A DNA stretch of 64,000 nt from Aquamicrobium sp. (GCF_023954335.1 NZ_JAMLIE010000006.1:1-64000); one strand, 5' to 3'; shown: positions 41,024-49,389, counted from the first letter of the stretch. Program-made: numbers and translations. The notes: a model not told the origin generated them from the letters alone.

Positions 41024-41959
41024 TCACGCGCGCTCCGTGTTGCGGCCGAAGATTCCGTTCGGACGCAGGATCAGGAGCAGCAGGAACACCACGAAGATCG
41101 TCGCATTCTGAAGCTGCTGCGGCAGGACAAGCGTGGAGAGCTGCTGCAGCGAGCCCATGATCAGCCCGCCCCAGAACGCGCCGCCGAGCGAGCCCATGCC
41201 GCCGAGGACGACGCCGGCATACATGATCAGGACGAACTCGCCGCCGATGAAGGGCTGGAAGGGATAGAACGAGGCCATCATGCTGCCGGCCAGCGCGGTC
41301 ACCAGCGTGCCCAGCGCGAAGACGATGCAATAGACCGTGCGGATCGAGATGCCGCAGTATCGCGCGGCCTGCGGATCGTCGGCCGCCGCGCGCACCGCCC
41401 GGCCGAGCGTCGTGCGGTTCATGATGACGAGGACGATGGCGACAATGGCGAGCGCGATCAGCGCCGAAACCGTGCGCGCCTTGTTGAAGAACCACAGGAT
41501 GTCGCCGCCGCTCAGCTCGACGATCCAGGCCTGCGAGGACCATCTGGTGTAGACCGCCTGCGGCTCGGTGCCGAGCAGCATCAGCCCGCCGTTCTGGAGG
41601 ATGAGCGACAGGCCGAGCGTGATCATCAGCTGCGCGCTGTGGCGCACGTCGTCGGACATTCCGGGCCGCTCGGTCAGGTCCGCGAGGAACACGCGATAGA
41701 TGCCGTAACCGACGACGAGCATCAGCGGCGTGATCATCAGCGTGGCGACGAAGGGAGTGGCCGGGCCGAATGCGCTGCGCCCGAGGACCAGCGTCGTGAC
41801 GAACAGCGCGGTGTAGGCGCCGATCATCAGGAAGTCGCCCTGCGCGAAATTGATGATGCGCATGACCCCGAAGATCATGCTCAGCCCCATGCACATCAGC
41901 CCCAGCAGGCAGCCGAGCGTCAGCCCGGCGGTCAAGACCTGCAGTATCGTTTCAAGCAT
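41024..41959 (-). CDS. livH: ABC permease LivH (second LIV system)
   Basis: 311 residues, integral membrane. The LivH landmarks are LTLGCLLGLMCMGLSMIFGVMRIINFAQGDFLMIGAY near the start, TTLGRAVRAAADDPQAARYCGI in the middle, and GGEFVLIMYAGVVLGGMGSLGGAFWG near the end. It is the first gene of the operon and ends one base before the fused LivMG gene starts. The promoter region upstream is AT-rich with a TCGGTAT/ATACCGA repeat. Confidence 0.92.
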   Translation of the reverse strand: MLETILQVLTAGLTLGCLLGLMCMGLSMIFGVMRIINFAQGDFLMIGAYTALFVTTLVLGRSAFGPATPFVATLMITPLMLVVGYGIYRVFLADLTERPGMSDDVRHSAQLMITLGLSLILQNGGLMLLGTEPQAVYTRWSSQAWIVELSGGDILWFFNKARTVSALIALAIVAIVLVIMNRTTLGRAVRAAADDPQAARYCGISIRTVYCIVFALGTLVTALAGSMMASFYPFQPFIGGEFVLIMYAGVVLGGMGSLGGAFWGGLIMGSLQQLSTLVLPQQLQNATIFVVFLLLLILRPNGIFGRNTERA

Positions 41960-41993
41960 CCCGACAACCCTCCCTGGGGCGCATCCATGCGTA

Positions 41994-42033
41994 TCGGTAT
42001 ATTTTTTTACTTATTATTCTTTTTGCATACCGA
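41994..42033 (-). promoter_or_regulatory. AT-rich promoter region with TCGGTAT / ATACCGA inverted repeat
   Basis: Seven-base arms (41994-42000 and 42027-42033) separated by 26 bases rich in T, located 35-75 bases upstream of livH. TATAAT occurs at 42038-42043. The composition is unlike the surrounding high-GC DNA. It is probably the promoter and operator of the second LIV operon. The rest of 41960-42226 shows no gene. Confidence 0.45.
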
Positions 42034-42226
42034 AGAGTATAATATTTGCACGCGACTGTCATCCGAAATCTGCATGCAAGGCGTCTTCGATCCGCGGCGG
42101 CAGAAGCATTTCCGGCACGGGTGGCACGGGGCTAGCGCCCCGGAAGTCGTCCGGGAGCATGCCTGCTAAGCCGCCCTGCCCGCATGCGGCCCACCCGCGC
42201 GCAACGCGCGCCGGCAGGACGGGAAA

Positions 42227-42721
42227 TCAGCCAGCCGGCTGCGGCAGGGTGCGGAACATCACCTTCCACACCCCTTCCTGGCACACGTCTCCGTCCTGAT
42301 TGCGGACCTCGACCCAGAAATTGACGATCCCGCGCTCGGGATTGCGCGTCGGGCGCGCGGACTGGACTTTCTGGAACACGTGGATCGTGTCGCCGATGCG
42401 CACCGGCGCCTTCAGGTTCCACTCCATCCCGAGGAAGGCGAGCGCGGTTCCCTCCTTGATGCCGAGGCGGAACTCGAGCCCGGTGGCGATGGCGAAGACG
42501 GCCGGGCCGTGCAGCACCCGCCCGCCGAACGGCGTCGTCCTGGCGAACTCCTCGTCGGTATGGACCGGGTTGAAGTCGCCGGTCATGCCGGCGAACATCA
42601 CGATGTCCGTCTCGGTGATCGTGCGCCGCGGCGTCACCCATTCCCGGCCCTCGACCAGGTCCTCGAAAAACAGTGCGGACGGCCCGACGCCAAGTGCCGC
42701 GCGATCGATCAATGCTGCCAT
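42227..42721 (-). CDS. MaoC-like enoyl-CoA hydratase
   Basis: 164-residue single hotdog protein. The catalytic Asp-His motif is MTGDFNPVHTDEEFAR (about residues 46-61), followed by GGRVLHGPAVFAIA. The opening FFEDLVEGREWVTPRRTIT matches the first domain of the double-hotdog protein at 34109. It hydrates an enoyl-CoA in the R-type direction. Divergent from the TetR gene at 43015, across a 293-base region with operator-like sequence, so TetR control is likely. Confidence 0.9.
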   Translation of the reverse strand: MAALIDRAALGVGPSALFFEDLVEGREWVTPRRTITETDIVMFAGMTGDFNPVHTDEEFARTTPFGGRVLHGPAVFAIATGLEFRLGIKEGTALAFLGMEWNLKAPVRIGDTIHVFQKVQSARPTRNPERGIVNFWVEVRNQDGDVCQEGVWKVMFRTLPQPAG

Positions 42722-42804
42722 GGATGCTTTCCTATCCGGTCCCTGCGAACTTCCCCGCGCGCGCTCCGCCGCCTTCGCCGGGCGGTCGGCTGCTGCGCCG
42801 TAAG

Positions 42805-42850
42805 ATACCTATAAGAACGTTATTGTACTCATTGGTCAATTTTGTCAAGC
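42805..42850. promoter_or_regulatory. Divergent MaoC/TetR control region with ATTGGTCAAT
   Basis: Between the MaoC start (42721) and the TetR start (43015). It contains ATACCTATAAG (42806-42816) and the near-palindrome ATTGGTCAAT (42831-42840), followed by GTCAAG. Compare ACTGGTCAGT plus GTCAAG at 37170. The remaining part of the 293-base gap has no gene I can support. Confidence 0.45.
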
Positions 42851-43014
42851 AGCGCGGATAGTTGTGTACTCCAGCCATCTTCTCGGGCAAAAGAGCCTGA
42901 GATTGCGCATGTTTTCGCAGCGTGGCCCGCGGCGGCCGGCCCCACACGAGGCGGCCTCGCCGAGGGGAGCGATGCGTCATTTGAGCCGAATGCCGAGAGA
43001 GAGGAGGTGTTTCC

Positions 43015-43653
43015 ATGGCCCGAACCGTCCGCGAGGAACTCAAGGCTCGGAAGCAGGCTTATGTCCAGGAAGAGATTCTCAACTCCGCCGAACGCCTGTT
43101 TGCGGAACGGGGCATCCGCGCGGTGTCGATCGACGACATCGCCAACAACCTCGGCTACACGAAGTCGGTCGTCTACTACTACTTCAAGAACAAGAACCAG
43201 CTGCTGTGGGAGATATTCGAGCGCATCCACGCCGCCTGGGACGGGCAGATGAAGGAGCTGTACACCCGCACGGACCTCGCCCCGGCCGACAAGCTCGCCG
43301 CGATGACGCGCCAGTACGGCATCAACGTCCTGCAGAACCGGGCCTGGACGACGATCTACTTCCGCGACGAGGGCGAACTCACCAGGGAGCAGCAGAAGCT
43401 GCTCTACGAATGGAAGCAGCATTTCGACAACATCCTGAGAAACGTCTATCTCGAGGGCGTCGAAAAGGGCGTCTTCAAATCCATGCCCCCCTACGTCGTC
43501 GTCGGCGGCATCATCGGGGCGTCCAACTTCCTGCGCGTCTGGTTCCGCGACACCGGCAAGATGACCATCGAGGAAGTCAGCGAAGCCAACGTCGCGCTCC
43601 TGCTCGGCGGCCTGCTGGTCGGACGATCCTGCAAGGCGCCCAGGAGCGGGTGA
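43015..43653 (+). CDS. TetR-family transcriptional regulator
   Basis: 212 residues. The N-terminal helix-turn-helix (about 18-64) reads ILNSAERLFAERGIRAVSID and NNLGYTKSVVYYYFKNKNQLL, the TetR signature. The C-terminal ligand domain has TTIYFRDEGELTREQQKLLYEW, like TetR members that sense acyl-CoA or aromatic compounds. A perfect ribosome site (AGGAGG) precedes the ATG. It is divergent from the MaoC gene, and similar operator-like sequences stand upstream of the acyl-CoA dehydrogenase, suggesting it governs the acyl-CoA region. Confidence 0.92.
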   Translation: MARTVREELKARKQAYVQEEILNSAERLFAERGIRAVSIDDIANNLGYTKSVVYYYFKNKNQLLWEIFERIHAAWDGQMKELYTRTDLAPADKLAAMTRQYGINVLQNRAWTTIYFRDEGELTREQQKLLYEWKQHFDNILRNVYLEGVEKGVFKSMPPYVVVGGIIGASNFLRVWFRDTGKMTIEEVSEANVALLLGGLLVGRSCKAPRSG

Positions 43654-43779
43654 TACCCGCTCTCTCGTGATCGCAAAGCAGGAAGCGTGACGGACAAAGA
43701 CCTCGACTTCCACCTCGGAGATCGCCGAAGACGACAAGCAACCGCTTCCTGATCGCCCTGAGCGTGCGGCGCTGCGAGC

Positions 43780-43937
43780 GGCACCCATCGAAGCGCCCCA
43801 ACACCGGCCAGCTCGTCATCGCCTATGGCGAGAAGTTCCGCACCCCGCGCGGATATTATTTCGTCTATCCGGCCGACCGCATGACCTATTCCTCGTTCCG
43901 CTCGTTCCGGGCCTGGCTGCTCGAGCAGGCCGGCTGA
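43780..43937 (+). pseudogene. C-terminal fragment of a LysR-family regulator
   Basis: The last 50 or so codons of a LysR (GcvA-like) effector domain are readable in one frame: LVIAYGEKFRTPRGYYFVYP, then SSFRSFRAWLLEQAG and TGA at 43935. Upstream the frame loses similarity, and no helix-turn-helix is found between the TetR stop and this point. It looks like a decayed regulator left in the gap between TetR and IclR genes. The upstream boundary is approximate. Confidence 0.65.
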
Positions 43938-43950
43938 CGGCAAGCCGGGC

Positions 43951-44769
43951 TCACCGCTGGCCGGAAGACCCCTCGCCTTGGGCGACGATCGAGCGCTCGC
44001 GGCAATAGGCCATCAGCGCCTCGAGCTTTCCAGAGCCGGGATTGGTCAGGCACGGGTCGGTGCCGACCAGCGTCACCACCGCCTGCGCCTCGCCCTGCCA
44101 GTCGAGGATCGGCGCGGCGGCAGCGACCAGGCCCGGGATGAACCGGCCGTCGACCGAGGCGAAGCCGTCCTTGCGGATGCCTTCGATCATCGCGGCGATG
44201 CCCTGCGCGCTGACGTCGAAATCCATCTGGAGCTGCGGATTGCGCTTGATCCGGCGCACCTCGCTCTCGCGCAGGGCCAGCACCGTGTTGGGCGGCGCCC
44301 AGGCGAGAAACGCGCGCCCGGTGGCCGAGGTCAGGAGCGGCAGCGTCGTGCCCAGCCCCATCGAGGTGACGGTCGGAGAAGCGGCGCGCTCCCAGCGCAC
44401 CACGGTCGCCCCGTTGTTGCCCCACACCGAAAGCAGCGCCGTCAGCCCGGTGTCGGCGCACAGTTCGGCAAGGGAATCGGCGGCGGCATTGACGAAATCG
44501 TGGCGCGCGATGGCGGCCAGCCCGATCTGCATCGCCATCTTGCCGAGGAAATAGCGCCCGGACCGCCCGGTCTGCTCGACGAGGCCGGCCGCCATGAACG
44601 CCGCGAGATAGCGATGGGCCTTGCTCGGCGGCATGCCGCAACCGCGGGCAAGCTCGGACAGGGCGACCGGCTCGCGATAGGCCGACATCGCCAAAAGGAG
44701 ATGCAGCGCCGCGTCGATGGAGCTGGCGCCGGACACGCGCTTTTGCGGATTGTCAGGATCGCTGGGCAA
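43951..44769 (-). CDS. IclR-family transcriptional regulator near the gentisate operon
   Basis: 272 residues. The N-terminal winged helix (about 18-80) has PVALSELARGCGMPPSKAHRYLAAF. The effector domain (about 90-255) has LLSVWGNNGATVVRWERA and LLTSATGRAFLAWAPP. IclR members often control aromatic catabolism such as gentisate or protocatechuate. Its start overlaps the interrupted thioesterase gene by 17 bases, and both point away from the gentisate operon. Control of that operon is inferred from position. Confidence 0.9.
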   Translation of the reverse strand: MPSDPDNPQKRVSGASSIDAALHLLLAMSAYREPVALSELARGCGMPPSKAHRYLAAFMAAGLVEQTGRSGRYFLGKMAMQIGLAAIARHDFVNAAADSLAELCADTGLTALLSVWGNNGATVVRWERAASPTVTSMGLGTTLPLLTSATGRAFLAWAPPNTVLALRESEVRRIKRNPQLQMDFDVSAQGIAAMIEGIRKDGFASVDGRFIPGLVAAAAPILDWQGEAQAVVTLVGTDPCLTNPGSGKLEALMAYCRERSIVAQGEGSSGQR

Positions 44770-45154
44770 TCAGGTCTCTCAACGCCATCATGTCTGCGGC
44801 CTGAATACCAGTTTCCGTCCGGGTGAACAGCCCCCGGACCTCCCGCCCCAACGCCACCGGCCGCGCCCCGCAGGTCAGGCGATAGGTCAGGGTCAGGGTT
44901 TTCGGCGCCCATTCGGCCGCCTCCAGCGCGACCCGGACTTCATCCCCGTCCCGCGCCGGCGACTGGAACCGCATGCTGGCGTCCATCAAGCCGATTCCGA
45001 CAGATTGCAGCGTCGCGCACAAGGTGGAATGGCCGCCGAAGCGGCGCAGTCAGCCGTGGAACGCATGATCCATCCATTTGAAAAAATTCGGATAAAATAC
45101 GATCCCTGCCGGATCGCAATCCCCGAAACTGACATTGACCGTTAGGGCGTGCAT
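44753..45154 (-). pseudogene. 4HBT acyl-CoA thioesterase interrupted by an in-frame TGA at codon 35
   Basis: From ATG 45154 the frame gives 34 residues with the full catalytic N-terminus, FGDCDPAGIVFYPNFFKWMD then HAFHG. It meets TGA at 45050-45052 and continues in frame (LRRFGGHSTLCATLQSVGIG and onward) to 44753. Family members have an aromatic residue, commonly Trp, at the stop position, so TGG to TGA is the simplest cause. Intact it would be 133 residues, normal for a 4-hydroxybenzoyl-CoA-type thioesterase. Divergent from the salicylyl-CoA hydroxylase-ligase gene, it probably served to hydrolyse gentisyl-CoA. Sequencing error is an alternative. Confidence 0.85.
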
Positions 45155-45252
45155 GGTTTCCAGTTTTCTATTACACGATAAGTATTGCGACATATGAAAA
45201 AGGTATGTATCGATCACGGCTGTTGCTGTCGAGCAGGCAAGGGAGGAATGCG
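45155..45252. promoter_or_regulatory. Divergent promoter region of the gentisate operon
   Basis: Contains ATAAGTAT (45178-45185), the reverse complement of the ATACTTAT box seen at 24179, 24206 and 26360, within a longer CGATA...TATCG arrangement (45176-45212). AGGGAGG (ribosome site) lies just before the ATG at 45253. The AT-rich patch contrasts with the surroundings and probably holds both promoters. Confidence 0.5.
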
Positions 45253-47982
45253 ATGCCCGATCTGACCAGCGTCGAGATTGTCGGCGCAGGCCCCGCGGGC
45301 CTCTACACGGCGATCCTGCTGCGCCTTGCCCGGCCCGGGCTGAAGATCAGGGTGACGGAACAGAACCCCAGGGGCGCCACCTTCGGCTTCGGCGTGGTGT
45401 TTTCCGACCAGGCGCTGGATTTCCTGCGTGCCGACGATCCCGAGACCCACGCCCTCGTCGTGCCGCGCATGGAGCGGTGGCGGAACATGACGCTCAACCA
45501 TCCCGACGGGCAGGTCGTCCTCGACGGCGTCGGCTTCTCGGCCATCGGGCGGTTGGACCTGATCGAGATCCTGCGCGAGCGCGCCGAGGAGCTCGGCGTC
45601 GAAATCCGCTTCGACACCCGGATCGACGACCTGTCGGAGCTGGAAGCAGACCTCGTCATCGGCGCCGACGGGCTGAACTCTTTGGTGCGCCAGTCGAACC
45701 CGGAGGCGTTCGCGCCGACGCTGGACCACTTCAGCAACCATTTCGCCTGGTTCGGCGCGGAGCGCAGCTTCGACACCCTGACCCAGACCTTCGTCCGGAC
45801 CGACAGGGGCGCGCTCAACGCCCACCACTACCGCTTCGCGCCGGACCGCAGCACGTTCATCGTCGAATGCGACGACGCGACGTTCAACGCCTGGGGCTTC
45901 GACCGGCTGGACGAGACCGAGAGCGCGCGCCTCTGCGGCGAGATATTTTCCGACGTGCTGGACGGCGCTCCGCTGATCACCAACAAGTCGAGCTGGCGCC
46001 AGTTTCCGCGGCTGTGGTGCGGCAGGTGGGCCGCCGGCCGGCACGTGATCCTCGGCGATGCGGCGCACACCGCGCATTTCTCCATCGGCTCGGGAACGCG
46101 GCTGGCGCTGGAGGACGCGATCGCGCTCGTCCGCGCGCTCGGCGTGCATGACGACATCGACGAGGCGCTGCGGGTCTGGCAGGCCGAGCGGCTGCCGGTC
46201 GCGCGCAAGATCGTCGACGCCGCCAACACCTCCGCCCGCTGGTACGAGGACTTCGCGGCCAAGCTCGCCCTGCCGCCGCTTGATTTCGCCTTCGACTACA
46301 TGACGCGTTCGGGGCGGATGGACATGGACCGGCTGCGCGGCATCGCGCCGCAATTCATGGGCCGCTACGACGCCTTCAAGGCGGCTTCGCCCGCCGCGAT
46401 CGTCGACCCCGTCGGCGACGACGCCCCCGGCGCGGCCGAGATCGGCTTCGACCCCGTCGCCCATCCCAATTGCTCCGCCATCCTGTGGGACAACCTCGCC
46501 CGCAATCCCGAAGCCACCGCCGTCACCGGCCCGGCCGGCCGGCTGACCTATGCCGCGCTGATCGCCGAGGCGGCCCGCTGGGGCAACGCCTTCAAGGCGG
46601 CGGGATTGCGGCGCGGCGAGCGGATTCCGTTCTTCCTCGACGATACGCCGGTCTATCCGGCGGCGTTCTTCGGCGCGGTGCGGGCGGGTTTCGTGCCGGT
46701 GCTGCTGAACATTCAGAGCCGGCCCGACGATCTGAACTTCTTCCTTCAGGACACCGGCGCGCGCTTTGCCCTGTGCGAGGCGGATCTGGCCGACCAGTTC
46801 GGCCCCGAGGCGCTGGCGAACACGGCGCTCGAGCAGGTGATCGTGGTCAACGGTCCGGCCCGCGCCGGACAGGTCGAGGCCGCGGCCTTTCTCGCCGGCC
46901 AGCCCGACACGCTGGAGGTGGCCGACACCACCCCGTTCGACATGGCGTTCTGGATGTACTCGTCCGGCTCGACAGGCCGGCCCAAGGGCATCGTGCACCT
47001 GCACCACGACGCGGCCTATATCCAGGCTTCGTTCGGCCGGCACATCCTCGGCCTGCGGCCGGACGACATGTGCTTTTCGGTGCCGAAGATCTTCTTCGCC
47101 TACGGGTTCGGGAACTCGCTGATCTTCCCCTTCTCGGTCGGCGCCTCATCGCTCCTGCTGCCCGGCCAGCCGCGACCCGAGCCGGTGCTGGACGCCATCG
47201 AGACCTGGCGCCCCACGGTCTTCTTCGGCCTGCCGACGCTCTATACCGCGCTGACCCGCCATCCGGGCGTCGAGGCGCGCGACCTGAGCTCGCTGCGCCT
47301 GTCGATGTCGGCGGCCGAGATATTGTCGCAGGACGTCTATGACGCGTGGAAGGCGCTGGTCGGCCATGGTCCGACCGAGGGGCTCGGCTCGACCGAGGCG
47401 CTGCACATTTACCTCTCCAACCGGCATGACGATCACCGCATCGGTGCCGCCGGCGCGCGCGTGCCCGGCTACGAGATCCGCCTGGAGGGCGCGGACGGCA
47501 AGGCGGTCGGGCCGGGCGAGGAAGGGATCATGCATGTGCGTGGCCACTCCTCGGCGCCGCTCTACTGGAACCGCCCGGACAAGACCCGCGAGACGATGCG
47601 CGGCGACTGGCTGAACACCGGGGACCGCTTCATCGAGAAGGACGGCTACTATTATTTCCAGGGCCGGGCCGACGACCTGATCAAGGTGTCCGGGCAATGG
47701 GTCTGGCCTCTCGAGGTGGAGAAATGCCTCAACGAGCACCCGCAGGTGCATGAGTGCGCCGTGCTGGGCGTCCAGCTCGCCGACCGCCGCATGACGCTCA
47801 AGGCGGTGATCCGCCTGCGCGACGGCGAGGACGCCACTGAGGAGCAGACCCGCCGGTTGCAGGCCTTCGTCAAGTCCCGCCTGACGCCGCACAAATATCC
47901 GCGCATCGTCGAATATGTCGCCGAGCTGCCCAAGACGGGCACCGGCAAGATCGACCGTCAGGCGCTGCTGAAAGGCGGCTGA
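45253..47982 (+). CDS. Fusion protein: salicylyl-CoA 5-hydroxylase-like FAD monooxygenase plus benzoate/salicylate-CoA ligase-like domain
   Basis: 909 residues in one uninterrupted frame. Residues 1-385 are a single-component FAD monooxygenase of the salicylyl-CoA 5-hydroxylase (SdgC) / 2-aminobenzoyl-CoA monooxygenase kind: IVGAGPAGLYTAILL (FAD), and LGDAAHTAHFSIGSGTRLAL (GD motif at about 268). Residues 395-909 are an AMP-forming ligase like benzoate-CoA ligases: YSSGSTGRPKGIVH (about 569), FAYGFGNSLIFPFSVG, GLGSTEALHIYLS and the C-terminal Lys in TGTGKIDRQAL. Predicted: salicylate to salicylyl-CoA to gentisyl-CoA on one chain. It heads an operon with gentisate ring-cleavage genes. Start at 45253, seven bases after AGGGAGG. 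Confidence 0.88.
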   Translation: MPDLTSVEIVGAGPAGLYTAILLRLARPGLKIRVTEQNPRGATFGFGVVFSDQALDFLRADDPETHALVVPRMERWRNMTLNHPDGQVVLDGVGFSAIGRLDLIEILRERAEELGVEIRFDTRIDDLSELEADLVIGADGLNSLVRQSNPEAFAPTLDHFSNHFAWFGAERSFDTLTQTFVRTDRGALNAHHYRFAPDRSTFIVECDDATFNAWGFDRLDETESARLCGEIFSDVLDGAPLITNKSSWRQFPRLWCGRWAAGRHVILGDAAHTAHFSIGSGTRLALEDAIALVRALGVHDDIDEALRVWQAERLPVARKIVDAANTSARWYEDFAAKLALPPLDFAFDYMTRSGRMDMDRLRGIAPQFMGRYDAFKAASPAAIVDPVGDDAPGAAEIGFDPVAHPNCSAILWDNLARNPEATAVTGPAGRLTYAALIAEAARWGNAFKAAGLRRGERIPFFLDDTPVYPAAFFGAVRAGFVPVLLNIQSRPDDLNFFLQDTGARFALCEADLADQFGPEALANTALEQVIVVNGPARAGQVEAAAFLAGQPDTLEVADTTPFDMAFWMYSSGSTGRPKGIVHLHHDAAYIQASFGRHILGLRPDDMCFSVPKIFFAYGFGNSLIFPFSVGASSLLLPGQPRPEPVLDAIETWRPTVFFGLPTLYTALTRHPGVEARDLSSLRLSMSAAEILSQDVYDAWKALVGHGPTEGLGSTEALHIYLSNRHDDHRIGAAGARVPGYEIRLEGADGKAVGPGEEGIMHVRGHSSAPLYWNRPDKTRETMRGDWLNTGDRFIEKDGYYYFQGRADDLIKVSGQWVWPLEVEKCLNEHPQVHECAVLGVQLADRRMTLKAVIRLRDGEDATEEQTRRLQAFVKSRLTPHKYPRIVEYVAELPKTGTGKIDRQALLKGG

Positions 47983-48025
47983 CATCGATGAACGTGCCGC
48001 TCTCGCCCCAAGGAGACGCCTGAAG

Positions 48026-48721
48026 ATGACCCTCGTATTCGCCGCGCCGCCGACCCCGACCGTAGCCGTCGCCGGTTCGACAGACCGCTTTCCGGTGCGC
48101 CGCATCTTCTGCGTCGGGCGCAACTACGCCGCCCACGCCCGCGAGATGGGCCGCGACCCGGACCGCGAGCCGCCCTTCTTCTTCACCAAGCCGGCCGACG
48201 CGGTGGTGGATGACGGCGAGACCGTCGCCTATCCGCCCGAGACCTCGAACTTCCATTACGAGGGCGAGCTCGTCGTCGCCATCGGCAAGGGCGGGCGCGA
48301 CATCGCCGCAACCGATGCGCTCGGCCACGTCTGGGGCTACGCCATCGGCAACGACCTGACGCGCCGCGACCTCCAGCTTGCCGCCCGCGAGCAGGGTCGC
48401 CCATGGGACTGGGGCAAGGCGTTCGACCGGTCGGCGGTGATCGGCCCGGTGCATCCGGTGGCCGCGGTCGGCCACGTGCTGGAAGGCACGATACGGCTGA
48501 GCGTCAACGGTGCCGTCCGGCAGGATTCCGACCTCGCCAAGATGATCTGGTCGGTGCCCGAGGTGATCTCGATCCTGTCGCGCTCGGTCGAGATCAGGCC
48601 CGGCGACCTGATCATGACCGGGACGCCCGAAGGCGTCGGCGCGCTGGCGCCGGGCGATGTCTGCACCGTCCACATCGTCGGGCTGGGCGAGATCACCACC
48701 ACCATCGGGGCGCGCGAATGA
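48026..48721 (+). CDS. Fumarylpyruvate hydrolase (FAH family, NagK-like)
   Basis: 231 residues of the fumarylacetoacetate hydrolase C-terminal family. Metal ligands: the Glu pair in FHYEGELVVAIG (about residues 78-80) and the Asp in YAIGNDLTRRDLQ (about 110). FFFTKPADAVV and TGTPEGVGAL are further landmarks. It splits fumarylpyruvate to fumarate and pyruvate, the last step of the gentisate pathway. It lies 44 bases after the fusion gene, and its stop overlaps the maleylpyruvate isomerase start (ATGA). Function supported by the ring-cleavage neighbours. Confidence 0.92.
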   Translation: MTLVFAAPPTPTVAVAGSTDRFPVRRIFCVGRNYAAHAREMGRDPDREPPFFFTKPADAVVDDGETVAYPPETSNFHYEGELVVAIGKGGRDIAATDALGHVWGYAIGNDLTRRDLQLAAREQGRPWDWGKAFDRSAVIGPVHPVAAVGHVLEGTIRLSVNGAVRQDSDLAKMIWSVPEVISILSRSVEIRPGDLIMTGTPEGVGALAPGDVCTVHIVGLGEITTTIGARE

Positions 48722-49365
48722 CGCCGCGGCTGCATAATTTCTTCCGCTCCTCGACCTCGGCGCGGCTGCGCGCCGCGCTGAACCTCAAGGGGCTGGAGTA
48801 CGATTACGTCGCCTACCAGTTGCGGCGCGGCGACACCCGGCGGCCCGATTTCCTGGCGCTGAACCCGGCCGGGCTGGTCCCGGCGCTGGAGCGCGAGGAC
48901 GGCACCGTCCTGACCCAGTCGCTGGCGATCATCGAGTGGCTGGACGAGACCCGGCCGCAGCCCGCTTTGCTGCCGGCCGACGCCGACGGGCGCGCCCGGG
49001 TGCGCTCGCTGGCGCAGATGATCGCCTGCGAGATCCATCCGCTGAACAATTTGCGCGTGCTGGGGCGGCTCGCCGAGCAGTTCGGCGCGGACGAGGACGC
49101 CCAGAAGGAGTGGTTCACCCACTGGGTGCGCACCACCTTCGACGCGCTGGAGACCCGGCTGGCGGGCGACGCCGCGACCGGCGCCTTCTGCCATGGCGAC
49201 GCGCCGGGCATGGCCGACCTGTGCCTCTACGCCCAGGTCTGGAACAACCGCCGCTTTTCCATCGAGACCGCCGGCTGGCCGACCATCGCGCGCATCTTCG
49301 CCGCGCTGGACGCCATCCCGGCCTTTCGTGACGCCGCCCCGCCCAACCAGCCCGACGCGGTCTAG
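48718..49365 (+). CDS. Maleylpyruvate isomerase, glutathione-S-transferase type (NagL-like)
   Basis: 215 residues. The N-terminal thioredoxin-like part starts with HNFFRSSTSARLRAALNLKGLEY, the SSxS glutathione motif of zeta-class GST and NagL. It continues with NPAGLVPALEREDG and LTQSLAIIEWLDE; the C-terminal all-helix domain has MIACEIHPLNNLRVL and GDAPGMADLCLYAQVWNN. It isomerises maleylpyruvate to fumarylpyruvate using glutathione. The start overlaps the preceding stop; the longer open frame upstream is a shadow. A second, unrelated isomerase-like protein is encoded downstream (50466). Confidence 0.92.
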   Translation: MTPRLHNFFRSSTSARLRAALNLKGLEYDYVAYQLRRGDTRRPDFLALNPAGLVPALEREDGTVLTQSLAIIEWLDETRPQPALLPADADGRARVRSLAQMIACEIHPLNNLRVLGRLAEQFGADEDAQKEWFTHWVRTTFDALETRLAGDAATGAFCHGDAPGMADLCLYAQVWNNRRFSIETAGWPTIARIFAALDAIPAFRDAAPPNQPDAV

Positions 49366-49389
49366 GCCGCCCGGATTCAGGAGTTGCCG

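Noticed and set aside
31151..45154. Stop-codon recoding (UGA or UAG read as an amino acid) to explain the two interrupted genes.
   Set aside because: Many intact genes in the window end in TGA and TAG normally, and no selenocysteine or suppressor context is seen. Nonsense mutation or base error is simpler.
48403..48717. Upstream extension of the maleylpyruvate isomerase into the hydrolase gene.
   Set aside because: The GST fold begins at ATG 48718 with the normal family start, and the stop/start overlap ATGA is typical.
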